Positions 16,722 to 25,995 of a stretch of 64,000 nucleotides of DNA are shown here, piece by piece. Made by a program: the position numbers and the translations under genes. Source of the stretch: Limisoma sp963601185 (GTDB taxonomy: Bacteria > Bacteroidota > Bacteroidia > Bacteroidales > Muribaculaceae); assembly GCA_963601185.1 (NCBI GenBank), contig CAVCEE010000016.1, positions 1 through 64,000 on the forward strand. Reading direction: 5' to 3'. A model generated the notes under the pieces. The model was not told where the DNA came from. It did no database searches and saw only the letters and a program-made list of their open reading frames with translations. Position 1 is the stretch's first letter. The number at the start of each line of letters is the position of its first letter.

Positions 16722-18092
16722 TTATTCTATAATTTTTTTCCGCATACTCCGCAATGCCGAAATTTTTTGGCCGCGGCTGTGGCGGAAGCCGTTGAACGTG
16801 TCGAAAATGTCGCTCAGTGCGATGGACGAATTTGCCACCTGACTCTCGTACAACTGCGCCCCAGTGGAGGCATCGGCGGTCTGTCCCTGCAACGCGCCGC
16901 TCACGCCGCTAATCTGCTCAAACAAGCGCATTTGCAGGTTTACCATCTCATACGCGCCGATATTGGTGGCGTTGCCGCTTATCTGCTCCGGGCGGTCGTT
17001 GCCGCCGCGCGGATGGTAGGGCACGATGCCGTTAGGCTTTGCCCACGCATAGCGGAGGTCCTGCCAAGTGTAACCCTCCGGGAGGATGTTGTCGGGATAT
17101 AGCAGCACGCCCTTCGCACTTGCGCCCATCACATGGTCAACGAGTGTGATGAGACGGTTGACGTATTTCTGCTGGTCGATAACGTCCTCGACCATCGAAT
17201 GCACCTCGCCGTCGGTTAGCGGATAGAGTTTGGCTACAAACGGATGGTCGCCGTGGGCATAAGGGCTGTCGTACTGGCTCAGCACTGCGCCGTCGGGACT
17301 CAGCCAATAGCACCGCCATACATGATGCAACACCCAACGGCGCTCCACCCCATCGGCGGCGATGTCGGCGACAGGGCTACCCGGCTCGAAGTACCATTCA
17401 CCGGTTGCCGGATTATGGCAATCGTAGCCCTCACGGCTCTCTCGCCGCCACAACTCGATGGCTCGCACACGCCCCGGCACAGACGGAAGGAAGAAATCGG
17501 GCGACGACGGCGCAAGGGTATCGTAGGGCTGCTGATAGTGGCGGCAGATGTCGAGGGCGCGCAGACGACTGCCGTCGCAAAGCCGACTCACGAGGTCCTG
17601 AAGCGGCAGATCGTGGAGTTGCCCGATGATGTCGAAATCCTCGCACCGGGGATCGTCGCCGCCACGGAAAAACATCCTCGCCGGCGACACATTGTCCACC
17701 GCGATGCCGTCCGCCTCGCCGAAATCGATGCGCTGGAAGCAGCAGCCGGAGATGAGAAACTCTTCCATCAAGCGGCTGTCGAGTTCGCGGAGAAACGGCA
17801 CATCTGGCTCGCCGTCACCGTCCTTGAGCGAGTTGCGGAAGCGGCCAACCACGCTCTTTACAAGTTGGCGGATAAGGTTGTTGGACAGCGGCTCTTTGCC
17901 CGACTCGCGCAGATAGTCGCGCTCGGAGATTTGGCGGCCCTGCTCGTCGGTCATAAGGTCGCACCACTGGTTGCCGTAGGTGTAGCACTTGTTGCGCTCG
18001 CGTTTCTGCCGGAGCGCACCCAGCCGCTCCCACTGGCGATGCGCTTCCTGAAGCAAGCGCATCGCCTTGTCGTTGTTGATTGTGTTTTCCAT
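16722..18092 (-). CDS. Phage portal-like protein, orphan
   Basis: A 456-residue protein resembling the portal (head-tail connector) of tailed phages of the P22 kind. Signs are EPLSNNLIRQLVKSVVGRFR (about 69-88), the VDNVSPARMFFRGGDDPRCED loop, DVIDQQKYVNRLITLVDHVMG, a GVLLYPDNILPEG segment, and the C-terminal ISGVSGALQGQTADASTGAQ helix that lines the portal channel. P22-type portals are longer, so this copy is compact. No terminase, capsid, tail or integrase gene is near; the neighbours are frd and a lipoprotein gene. It may be a prophage relic or a domesticated gene; its frame is fully open. The ATG at 18092 is chosen over an upstream in-frame one (18242) because a -7 box lies between them. 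Confidence 0.7.
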   Translation of the reverse strand: MENTINNDKAMRLLQEAHRQWERLGALRQKRERNKCYTYGNQWCDLMTDEQGRQISERDYLRESGKEPLSNNLIRQLVKSVVGRFRNSLKDGDGEPDVPFLRELDSRLMEEFLISGCCFQRIDFGEADGIAVDNVSPARMFFRGGDDPRCEDFDIIGQLHDLPLQDLVSRLCDGSRLRALDICRHYQQPYDTLAPSSPDFFLPSVPGRVRAIELWRRESREGYDCHNPATGEWYFEPGSPVADIAADGVERRWVLHHVWRCYWLSPDGAVLSQYDSPYAHGDHPFVAKLYPLTDGEVHSMVEDVIDQQKYVNRLITLVDHVMGASAKGVLLYPDNILPEGYTWQDLRYAWAKPNGIVPYHPRGGNDRPEQISGNATNIGAYEMVNLQMRLFEQISGVSGALQGQTADASTGAQLYESQVANSSIALSDIFDTFNGFRHSRGQKISALRSMRKKIIE

Positions 18093-18113
18093 CGGTATAA
18101 AAGTGTTTTTCCG

Positions 18114-18121
18114 CAAAAATA
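18114..18121 (-). promoter_or_regulatory. -7 box of the portal-like gene
   Basis: TATTTTTG on the minus strand, 21 bases before the chosen ATG. No good -33 box at normal spacing. Confidence 0.5.
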
Positions 18122-18260
18122 GCCCTTCCGTATCTATTTTTCGCGCAAAAAGGGGATGCGTAATCGTTCCGGCATCCCCGTTGCAGTTAATTTCAATAAA
18201 TAATGTGTAAAAAGGCTGACTATTTTTATTTAAAAATTCCAATCAATCAAAAAACTCTTG

Positions 18261-18268
18261 TATATTTG
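18261..18268 (+). promoter_or_regulatory. -7 box of the OmpA/TPR lipoprotein gene
   Basis: TATATTTG fits TAnnTTTG, 37 bases before the ATG at 18306. Confidence 0.65.
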
Positions 18269-18305
18269 CAAAATAGAATTTTCAATTCAAAATCATCTTA
18301 TAACT

Positions 18306-19991
18306 ATGAACAAGAAAATCAGTTTGTATGCATTGGTCGGTGTTGTAGCATTGACCGGATGTAACAAGAAAATGCAAGACTTTGCAGCCGAGCATTTCAC
18401 AACAACCCCTAACCCACTCGAACTCGTGGGCGACAATGTTCCGGGTACAGTAACAGCCAACGTGCCACAAAAATTCTTCAAGAAGAATGCAGTGGTTACA
18501 GTTACTCCTTACCTTGCCTATGGCGATGACCAGAAGACTGCTTCGCAGGCTTACACATTCCAAGGCGAGAAGGTGAACGGCAACAACCCAGTTATCAGCT
18601 ACGACAACGGCGGTACAGTGTCGATCCCTGTAAACTTCGTCTACACTCCTGAGATGATGAAGAGCGACCTCTATCTTGACTTCAACGTGGTTCAAGGCAA
18701 GAAAACCTACACTCTCCCTGCTGTAAAGGTTGGCGAAGGCGTAGTTGCAACTTCAAGCCTCGCTGACGCTTCGACAGTCACTCCATCGTCGGCAGCCGAC
18801 AAATACCAGCGCGTGATCAACGAAATCTGCGACGCTGACCTTATGTTCCTTATCAACAAAGCCAACGTGCGCGCTTCGGAACTCAAGAAAGGCACAAGCG
18901 TAGGCAACTTCAACGAAACTGTTGCTGACGCTACAAAGGCTGACAACAAGGAAGTTGAAGGCATCCACGTTTCTTCTTTCGCATCTCCTGACGGTGGTGT
19001 AAAACTCAACAGCAAACTTTCTGAAGACCGTGAGAAATCGACCGTAGAATACTTGAAGAACAACTTCAAGAAAGGCAACGTTTCTAACTACGGCGACATC
19101 ACTTCTGAGTTTACCGCACAGGACTGGGAAGGCTTCCAGAAACTCGTTTCTGAGAGCAACATCCAAGACAAAGACCTCATCCTCAGCGTTCTTTCAATGT
19201 ACAAAGACCCAGAACAGCGCGAATCAGAAATCCGCAACCTTTCTTCTGTATTCGACCAGTTGGCAAAGGAAATTCTTCCACAACTCCGCTACTCTCGCAT
19301 CTCTGCATCGATCAACACTATCGGCCGCAGCGATGACGAAATCAAGGCTCAGTACAAGGAAGACCCAACTAAACTTTCTGTAGACGAACTCCTCTACGCC
19401 GCTACTCTTACCGACGACAACAACGAGAAGGCTGACATCTACAAAACTTGCACAAAGCAATATCCAGAAGACTATCGCGGATACAACAACCTCGGTATGA
19501 CTCAATACGTAAACGGTGACTACAGCGCAGCACAAAGCAACTTCGAGAAAGCCGCTTCTCTCAATCCTAACAGCGACGAAGCCAAGATGAACCTCGGTCT
19601 CATCAAGTTGCTCAACAAGGACTATGACGGTGCTCGCGAGGCATTCGGTAGCGCATCAAACGCTGAAGGCATCAACGACGCAACAGGTGTTTACTACCTC
19701 CGTCAGGGTGACTACCAGACTGCAGTTAAGGCATTCGGCGACAGCAAGACTAACAATGCTGCCCTCGCACAAATCCTTACTAAGGACTACAGCAAGGCTC
19801 AAAGCACTCTCGAGGCTGTGAAATCGCCTAACGCTACTACTTACTATATGCTCGCAGTTGTTGCAGCACGCACAAACAACGAGCAAGGCGTTTATGCAAA
19901 CCTCCGCAAGGCTGCCGCTCTCGACTCTTCAATCAAAGAGCGCGCCGCTGTCGACAAAGAGTTTGCAAACTACAACGTAGCAAACCTCTAA
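18306..19991 (+). CDS. Lipoprotein with OmpA-like region and TPR repeats
   Basis: A 561-residue exported lipoprotein. The lipobox VALTGC puts the lipidated cysteine at 19. Residues about 30-150 are beta-rich and unassigned. Around 218-245, EGIHVSSFASPDGGVKLNSK followed by LSEDREKSTVEYL resembles the peptidoglycan-binding core of OmpA-like domains. About 370-520 contain TPR-like helical repeats (YRGYNNLGMTQYVNGDYSAA, DEAKMNLGLIKLLNKDYDGA and similar). Codon use is strongly biased to C-ending codons, which suggests high expression. Such envelope proteins probably tie the outer membrane to the cell wall or scaffold complexes; the exact role is unknown. The start at 18306 rather than 18258 is fixed by the signal peptide and the -7 box. 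Confidence 0.82.
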   Translation: MNKKISLYALVGVVALTGCNKKMQDFAAEHFTTTPNPLELVGDNVPGTVTANVPQKFFKKNAVVTVTPYLAYGDDQKTASQAYTFQGEKVNGNNPVISYDNGGTVSIPVNFVYTPEMMKSDLYLDFNVVQGKKTYTLPAVKVGEGVVATSSLADASTVTPSSAADKYQRVINEICDADLMFLINKANVRASELKKGTSVGNFNETVADATKADNKEVEGIHVSSFASPDGGVKLNSKLSEDREKSTVEYLKNNFKKGNVSNYGDITSEFTAQDWEGFQKLVSESNIQDKDLILSVLSMYKDPEQRESEIRNLSSVFDQLAKEILPQLRYSRISASINTIGRSDDEIKAQYKEDPTKLSVDELLYAATLTDDNNEKADIYKTCTKQYPEDYRGYNNLGMTQYVNGDYSAAQSNFEKAASLNPNSDEAKMNLGLIKLLNKDYDGAREAFGSASNAEGINDATGVYYLRQGDYQTAVKAFGDSKTNNAALAQILTKDYSKAQSTLEAVKSPNATTYYMLAVVAARTNNEQGVYANLRKAAALDSSIKERAAVDKEFANYNVANL

Positions 19992-20010
19992 TCGTCACTG
20001 ACGACACAAC

Positions 20011-20043
20011 AAAAGGCGGTTTCTTCGGGAGCCGCCTTTTTTG
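20011..20043 (+). terminator. Intrinsic terminator
   Basis: AAAAGGCGG and CCGCCTTTT flank a 14-base loop, followed by TTGTTTTT, 20 bases after the lipoprotein stop. Confidence 0.88.
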
Positions 20044-20068
20044 TTTTTCATTATAACCAATAGCCGGT

Positions 20069-20524
20069 CTACCTAACCGGCTTACGCTTGTCAACCCATA
20101 CGTTGCTGCGCTCGGTGACCACACCGCTGCCGCCGCAATAGAAGCAGTTGTAGCGACCCACCTCAAGTTCGTAGTTCTCATAGCCATTCACAGAGAAACG
20201 GTAGGAGCGCACTTTCAGCAACGCGCGCAGTTGCCCCGGCGTTGGCTCTGACTGCTCAATACGGAACACTGCATATCCACCCTTGAGTTCGTCAAGTTTC
20301 AGCGCAAACTCATTCTTCCCGAGCGGAAGGTTGGGGTTGTAGGAATGACCGTAGAACTTGTAGCGGTAACTGAATTTCTTGCCGTCGCACTTAGGGCATA
20401 CGCACTCCACAGCCCGTCCGGCAGGCTGCAATTCAAAGAAGTCTGTCTCACCGCAATGAGGACACGCTTTGGCATTGTCGCTCATTTTTCCTCCACACGT
20501 CGGGCAATAAACCAGTAGTCCCAT
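20069..20524 (-). CDS. Zinc-ribbon protein of unknown function
   Basis: A 151-residue cytoplasmic protein. Four CxxC pairs are visible: CPTCGG (7-12) with CPHCGE (21-26) form an N-terminal zinc ribbon, CVCPKCDGKKF (about 41-51) supplies a third pair, and YNCFYCGGSGVV (about 129-140) a fourth of DnaJ-like CxxCxGxG flavour. The middle (about 60-125) has no recognisable domain. No operon partner; a TATATTTG -7 box lies 22 bases upstream. The zinc sites suggest nucleic-acid or protein binding but nothing narrower can be said. Confidence 0.75.
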   Translation of the reverse strand: MGLLVYCPTCGGKMSDNAKACPHCGETDFFELQPAGRAVECVCPKCDGKKFSYRYKFYGHSYNPNLPLGKNEFALKLDELKGGYAVFRIEQSEPTPGQLRALLKVRSYRFSVNGYENYELEVGRYNCFYCGGSGVVTERSNVWVDKRKPVR

Positions 20525-20546
20525 AATCGTTCTGTTTTTTATACCG

Positions 20547-20554
20547 CAAATATA
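20547..20554 (-). promoter_or_regulatory. -7 box of the zinc-ribbon gene
   Basis: TATATTTG on the minus strand, 22 bases before the ATG. Confidence 0.65.
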
Positions 20555-20563
20555 GATTATTTC

Positions 20564-20982
20564 GGCTCAAGTCGCAAGACCAGTGTATCGTTTTGGGCGT
20601 ATAATGCCGCGTCAGAGAGATCTGATAGCACTGGGAACGTGGTATATGGGACAGTGAGTGGCGAGCGCGCCGTAGGTGCGCCGTATTGCTTACCCTGGTC
20701 TTCAGACCGGGGCAGACTGACAGCCAGCAACTTGCACCCCGTAGTGGGTGCCGCCAGCATCAGCAGACGCTCTGAAGGTGTGGGCAGCGCCGCTTACAGG
20801 GCGCAATCATCAGGGACGTTCTGCCACGGGCTGAAGCCCGTGGTTATCAACACGGCGCACCTACGGCGCGCTCACCGTTCGCCATTCATCAAGTTTCATC
20901 TCTGGCTCACTCTGTTCTCACTGATGCAGCATTCTGCACCCAATCTCATTTTAGCGTATGCGCCGACATTGCGACTTGAGCC
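20564..20982. repeat. Inverted-repeat-bounded element containing two opposed palindromic units
   Basis: GGCTCAAGTCGCAA (20564-20577) recurs inverted as TTGCGACTTGAGCC (20969-20982), 14 exact bases, about 419 bases end to end. Inside are two units of the same family as at 12590-13050. One is in reverse orientation (about 20660-20775, with CCCTGGTCTTCAGACCGGGG and CTTGCACCCCGTAGTGGGTG). The other is forward (about 20785-20875, with CCACGGGCTGAAGCCCGTGG, TTATCAACACGGCGC and GCGCACCTACGGCGCGC). The layout looks like a small non-coding mobile or foldback element. No gene is supported in 20555-21160. Confidence 0.72.
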
Positions 20983-21168
20983 ATTATTTCACAAACAATC
21001 GAAAGGACGCACGACGAAACACCCTCTTTTTGCCCTTACAACGAGAGGGTCGGGAGTTTACTTTTTTGAAAGTAAGTGAATTCTTATTTCACTGTATTTC
21101 AGTGATATATTCTCCCATCGTACTTACTTTCGCTATTACCTCGCTTCACAAGCGCACATTTCTTAAAT

Positions 21169-21176
21169 TAATTTTG
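21169..21176 (+). promoter_or_regulatory. -7 box of the GH3 locus
   Basis: TAATTTTG, 35 bases before the GH3 ATG. Confidence 0.6.
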
Positions 21177-21211
21177 CGGCACAAACCTAAACTTAAAATT
21201 TTTCACTACCA

Positions 21212-23566
21212 ATGAAGTTAAAACTTACTTTATTGTCTGCTTGCCTGGCGACAATGTGTATGCAAGGCGTAGCACAAAAGACACCGCGTTTCGGTGTTGA
21301 CCCAATCCCCGACGTAATTAATGCAATGACGCTCGACGAGAAACTCGACGTTCTCATCGGTTCAGCAGGTAAAGAAAAAAGCAATGCCGCAGCCACTATC
21401 GGCAACTCCGCAGAACTCGTGCCCGGTGCAGCCGGACAACTCAACGGCGTTGAACGACTCGGCATCCCAGCAACAGTAGTGGCCGACGGTCCTGCCGGAC
21501 TGCGCATCTCTCCTACAAGAGAAGGCACAAGCAAGACGTTCTACTGCACCCACTTCCCTATCGAGACAGTAATGAGCGCCACTTGGAACACCGACTTGGT
21601 CTACACCATCGGTGCTGCAATGGGCGACGAGGTGAAACACTACGGCGTTGACGTGCTTCTCGCACCGGCAACCAACATTCACCGCAACCCGCTCAACGGA
21701 CGTAACTTCGAATACTATTCAGAAGATCCTCTGTTGGCTGGCAAGATTTGCGCCTCTATGGTAAAAGGCGTGCAGAGCAACGGCGTGGGCACATCGCTCA
21801 AGCACTTTGCCCTCAACAATCAGGAGACCAACCGCACAAGCAACAACGTGATTGGCACTCCGCGCACATTCCGCGAAATCTACCTCAAACCGTTTGAAAT
21901 CATCGTAAAGGAGTCTCAACCATGGACCATTATGACCTCCTATAACAAGATTAACGGTACAATGGCAAGCGAGCGTTGCGACCTCGTCACTGAAATCCTC
22001 CGCCACGAATGGGGCTTCAGAGGTATGGTAATGACCGACTGGTACGGCGGACAAAACGCCGTAGCACAGATGGAAGCTGGCAACGACCTGTTGATGCCTG
22101 GCAAACTGTCGCAGCGCGAGCAAATCAAGAAGGCAGTGCTCAACGGCAACCTCTCAATGGAAATCATCGACCGCAACGTTGAACACATCCTCCAGTACAT
22201 CCTGCTCACTCCGCGCTACAGAGGCTATGTAGCCGACAACAACCCAGACCTCAAGGCTCACGCAGTGGTCACACGCAACGCAGCACTCGAAGGTATGGTA
22301 TTGTTGAAAAACCTCAAAAACACCTTGCCTCTCAACACCAACAAGGTTAAGAAAGTGGCAGTGTTCGGACGCACATCCTACGACTTCATCGCCGGCGGTA
22401 CAGGTTCGGGCGACGTTAACCACGCATACGTCGTAAGCCTTATCGACGGTTTGAAGAATGCCGGTTTCAGCATCGACGGCAACCTTCAGGCTTCCTATGA
22501 GAAGTATATCCCTGAAGCAAAAACAAAACTTCCGGTATCGAAGAGCAAGTTTGCGGCATTCTTGCCTAAGCACCTCGTTCCGGAAATGTCAATCTCCGCT
22601 TCCGACCTCCAGTCGGCAGTGAAGAACAACGATGTTGCAATCATCACTATCGGCAAGACATCAGGCGAGTTCGCAGACCGCTACATCTCCGACAACTTCA
22701 ACCTCACCGACGCTGAAAAGAAAATGGTTGCCGACGTGTCAGCAGCCTTCCACAAAGCAGGAAAGAAAGTAGTTGTTATCCTCAACGTCTGCGGCGTGAT
22801 TGAAACAAAGAGTTGGATCAGCGCACCTGACGCAGTGCTCACAGCATGGCTCCCAGGTCAGGAAGGCGGTAACTCAGTAGCCGACATCCTTATCGGCAAA
22901 GAGTCACCTTCAGGTCGTCTGCCAATGACATGGCCGGTAAGTTACAACGACGTGCCTTCAAAGGCTGACTTCCCAACTCCTGACGAAATCTCCGACGAGC
23001 AACTCACTGAGGCTCTTGAAGGATTTGCAGATGTACGCACAGCAGGCGCACGCAAGAACTTCGACTACACTGAATACAACGACGGCATCTACGTTGGCTA
23101 CCGCTACTACGACACAAAGAACGTGTCGGTATCCTTCCCATTCGGCTACGGTTTGAGTTATACAACATTCAAATACGGCAAGCCGTCGGTAACCTCCGAT
23201 GCTGAAGGCAACATCAAAGTAACCGTTGACGTGAAAAACGCAGGTAAGGTTGCCGGCAAGGAAGTTGTCCAAGTATATGTTGCCGCTCCAGGCAAGGATA
23301 TGGACAAGCCAGCCAAGGAACTCAAAGGCTTCGCCAAGACAGAGAAATTGGCGCCAGGTCGGAGCGAAACAGTGACAGTGACCATCCCTTACCACAGCCT
23401 CGCATCGTTCAACGAGCAGGACAGCCGTTGGCAGGTTGAAGAAGGCACATACACCGTAATGGTGGCACAGAACGCAGCCGACCTCAAGCCTCTCACAGCC
23501 ACAGTTGAAGAGAAAGGTCGTGTAACCGAAGTTGTCCGTCCGTCATTACTCCCAGAACAGAAATAA
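21212..23566 (+). CDS. Family 3 glycoside hydrolase (beta-glucosidase type)
   Basis: A 784-residue exported enzyme. Signal peptide about 1-21; the GH3 N-terminal barrel spans about 30-330 with ADGPAGLR, GRNFEYYSEDP, TSLKHFALNNQE and the nucleophile Asp276 in MVMTDWYGG. The C-terminal alpha/beta sandwich (about 355-620) and a fibronectin-III-like domain (about 690-765) complete the usual three-domain plan. It removes terminal beta-linked sugars, most often glucose, from oligosaccharides or plant glycosides. It is the first gene of a five-gene plus-strand locus with a receptor, an esterase, a rhamnosidase-like and a nucleoside hydrolase-like gene. Sugar specificity cannot be read from sequence. 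Confidence 0.94.
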   Translation: MKLKLTLLSACLATMCMQGVAQKTPRFGVDPIPDVINAMTLDEKLDVLIGSAGKEKSNAAATIGNSAELVPGAAGQLNGVERLGIPATVVADGPAGLRISPTREGTSKTFYCTHFPIETVMSATWNTDLVYTIGAAMGDEVKHYGVDVLLAPATNIHRNPLNGRNFEYYSEDPLLAGKICASMVKGVQSNGVGTSLKHFALNNQETNRTSNNVIGTPRTFREIYLKPFEIIVKESQPWTIMTSYNKINGTMASERCDLVTEILRHEWGFRGMVMTDWYGGQNAVAQMEAGNDLLMPGKLSQREQIKKAVLNGNLSMEIIDRNVEHILQYILLTPRYRGYVADNNPDLKAHAVVTRNAALEGMVLLKNLKNTLPLNTNKVKKVAVFGRTSYDFIAGGTGSGDVNHAYVVSLIDGLKNAGFSIDGNLQASYEKYIPEAKTKLPVSKSKFAAFLPKHLVPEMSISASDLQSAVKNNDVAIITIGKTSGEFADRYISDNFNLTDAEKKMVADVSAAFHKAGKKVVVILNVCGVIETKSWISAPDAVLTAWLPGQEGGNSVADILIGKESPSGRLPMTWPVSYNDVPSKADFPTPDEISDEQLTEALEGFADVRTAGARKNFDYTEYNDGIYVGYRYYDTKNVSVSFPFGYGLSYTTFKYGKPSVTSDAEGNIKVTVDVKNAGKVAGKEVVQVYVAAPGKDMDKPAKELKGFAKTEKLAPGRSETVTVTIPYHSLASFNEQDSRWQVEEGTYTVMVAQNAADLKPLTATVEEKGRVTEVVRPSLLPEQK

Positions 23567-23588
23567 CAACAACTCTATCATTCGAATT

Positions 23589-23620
23589 AAAGGGGCATTC
23601 CCTAATGTCCCTTTAATTCT
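23589..23620 (+). terminator. Possible attenuating terminator between GH3 and receptor genes
   Basis: AAAGGGGCATT pairs with AATGTCCCTTT (one G-U) and is followed by AATTCTTCC, a poor T tract. It may set a lower level for the downstream genes. Confidence 0.5.
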
Positions 23621-23699
23621 TCCATTCCCTTAAAATCCCGAAACTCAATTCGAAACTCAATTCAATTGTCTATTTTAAGAATACAAACCTACATTTAGT

Positions 23700-25973
23700 A
23701 TGAAAGCAAAAAATTTATTACCACTTTTAATGGGTACAATGCTCCTTACCCCTGCCGCTGCACTGGCACAGGAAGAGGTGCAGAAGGACTCAGTACCTGA
23801 AACCAAACAGGTGAAGAACCGCAACGTGATGCTCAACGCATCAAGCGACAACCAGCCACGACAAATCTCTATCGGCTTGCCGTCAAGCCTCTCGGCTACA
23901 ATCTACGAAGACGGTCTCCCAGTTTCCTACAACGTTTGGCCTTGCTTGCCTTACCAGTACTGGACCGGCACAGCCGCACACGGCGGTATGGGATTGATGT
24001 CGCTCGGCGAAAGTGCAATCAAGAACGGTGCCGTAAACTATGCGGTGTTGTCAAACACTCGCAAAGAGGCAACGAAATTTGAAGGTCACGTAAATTACAA
24101 AACAAATATCTACAACCTACAACGCTTCGACCTGGCTATCGCCGGTCCTATCGCCAAAGGATGGTCATACGCCCTCGGCGCATACGTCAACCTCGACCCA
24201 GGAAGCAACAAACTCGCCGACATCCAATATGCCAACGACATGAAGATTATCAAGGCGAGCGTTTCGAAGGTGTGGAACGACGGCAAAGGCAAGTTCAACG
24301 TGTTCTACCGCTACGCCTACAACAAGAACCTCGGCGACTCCTACGGACCATTCATCTATGTGGGCGACGGCAGCGTGAAGGAACTTGACGGATTCCGTCT
24401 CGGCCGCGACGGCTTCTTGCCTGCCAACGGTCAGTTCACCTACCTCGACGTGATGACAGGTCAGAAGAAAACAATCAGCCGCAAGGATGGTTGCCACGCA
24501 TTGAACAACAGTTTGACTGCAAACTTCAACTACACGTTCAACAACGGTATGAACCTCGACGTTACGACCAAGTACAACTACGCCAACGCTTACTACGCAA
24601 TGATGAACCTTGCCGGCACTGGCGTGGCTACTGAAACCGACCAATACACCTATGCCTACGACACCGACGGACACAAAGCCGGCGACGCATTCACAGGCAA
24701 CTTCAACAGCCGCTACCTGCTCCGCGACGTTGGCTTTGAGCGCGACTGGCTCACTACTGCCGAACTCACAGGCAAGAGCAAGAACAACGCACACAGTTGG
24801 CGTATCGGCACAAACCTCTGGTGGAACCAGCAAGGCATCCAGGCAAGCACAGGTGTGTATGCCCATACTGTAGAGAAAAACCCAGTATGGCTCAACCACT
24901 ACGGATCGCAGGAATTTGCAGCCAACACAGGTGCTGAATACTACGACTCCCACGAAACCAAATTTGCGCTCTATCTCTCTGACGACTGGCAGGTGAACAA
25001 CCGCTTGTGGCTGTCGGCAGGTGTTCGCGCAGAGAACCTCGCTATCGGTGGTCGCAACGCCTATGCCTATGCAAATGCAACCGACACTGAAGCAGAGAAC
25101 CCAACCAACCTCAGAGCCATAGACTGGAGTCTCGGCAAGGGTAAGGTGACCAACTTCAGCAAGCATTGGGTCAACCCGGCTGCCACTATCAACGGCCGCT
25201 ACACCATCTGCCACGGCTTCGGACTGCTCGCCGAATATGTCTACGCAATGCAGCACCCGAACTCTCAGGACTTTGCAGGTGCCTATACTCCAATCCTCGA
25301 TGACGTGAACATCCACTTGGGTCGTGCTGGTGTGTTCTGGAACACTTCTTGGATGCAGTTGGTATCTCAGGTGTCGATCATCAGCCAGAGCAACTACAAG
25401 AGCCGCACACAGTTCACCAATCCTAACAACTCTTCCGACGTGGTTACCATTCCTATCACCAACGACGTGAAGACAATGGGCTGGACAACCGACATCGTTG
25501 TGACTCCGTTCAAGGGCTTCAACTTCCACTGCCTGTTCACTCTGCAAGATCCTAAATACAAGAACTTCACGATCAATGCTCAATTTGCCGACGGTACTTC
25601 AAAGACCTACGACTTCAACGACAAGACTACAACCGGCGTAAGCAAGATTATCCTTGAGTTGGATCCAAGTTACTCGTTCGACAAGTTCCGCATTTGGGCA
25701 AGTTTCCGCTATCAGAGCAAGCAATACATCAACAAGACCAACTCGCTCTACTTCAACGGCCGTTGGGAATCGTTCGGTGGTGTTGACTACAACATGAACA
25801 AGTATGTAGGCTTCTCTGTAGGTTTCATCAACTTCCTCAACCAGAAGGGATGTTCAGGCAGTATCGGCGCAGCCGACTTGCTTGAGGACGTATCAGCCTA
25901 CAAGAACTACCTTATGGCAGGTTCCTACATCCGTCCGTTCACTGTCGAGTTCTCTGCACGCATCAACTTCTAA
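23700..25973 (+). CDS. TonB-dependent receptor-like outer-membrane protein
   Basis: A 757-residue exported protein with a signal peptide (about 1-23). A short plug-like region has IGLPSSLSATIYEDGLPVSYN (about 60-80). A long series of alternating beta strands rich in Tyr, Asn and Trp ends in EFSARINF with the terminal Phe of outer-membrane barrels. It lacks the N-terminal carboxypeptidase-like domain of SusC proteins and no SusD gene is next to it, so it is the simpler receptor type. It probably imports the substrate of the surrounding hydrolases across the outer membrane with TonB energy. Substrate unknown. It lies between GH3 and esterase genes on the same strand. Confidence 0.83.
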   Translation: MKAKNLLPLLMGTMLLTPAAALAQEEVQKDSVPETKQVKNRNVMLNASSDNQPRQISIGLPSSLSATIYEDGLPVSYNVWPCLPYQYWTGTAAHGGMGLMSLGESAIKNGAVNYAVLSNTRKEATKFEGHVNYKTNIYNLQRFDLAIAGPIAKGWSYALGAYVNLDPGSNKLADIQYANDMKIIKASVSKVWNDGKGKFNVFYRYAYNKNLGDSYGPFIYVGDGSVKELDGFRLGRDGFLPANGQFTYLDVMTGQKKTISRKDGCHALNNSLTANFNYTFNNGMNLDVTTKYNYANAYYAMMNLAGTGVATETDQYTYAYDTDGHKAGDAFTGNFNSRYLLRDVGFERDWLTTAELTGKSKNNAHSWRIGTNLWWNQQGIQASTGVYAHTVEKNPVWLNHYGSQEFAANTGAEYYDSHETKFALYLSDDWQVNNRLWLSAGVRAENLAIGGRNAYAYANATDTEAENPTNLRAIDWSLGKGKVTNFSKHWVNPAATINGRYTICHGFGLLAEYVYAMQHPNSQDFAGAYTPILDDVNIHLGRAGVFWNTSWMQLVSQVSIISQSNYKSRTQFTNPNNSSDVVTIPITNDVKTMGWTTDIVVTPFKGFNFHCLFTLQDPKYKNFTINAQFADGTSKTYDFNDKTTTGVSKIILELDPSYSFDKFRIWASFRYQSKQYINKTNSLYFNGRWESFGGVDYNMNKYVGFSVGFINFLNQKGCSGSIGAADLLEDVSAYKNYLMAGSYIRPFTVEFSARINF

Positions 25974-25995
25974 ACTGTCTTAATACAACAACAAT

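Noticed and set aside
16722..20000. Possible prophage region around the portal-like gene
   Set aside because: Flanking genes are frd and an envelope lipoprotein; no integrase, terminase or attachment repeats were seen.
24165..25583. A 472-codon minus-strand frame
   Set aside because: Shadow of the TonB-dependent receptor, caused by the C/G-ending codon bias.
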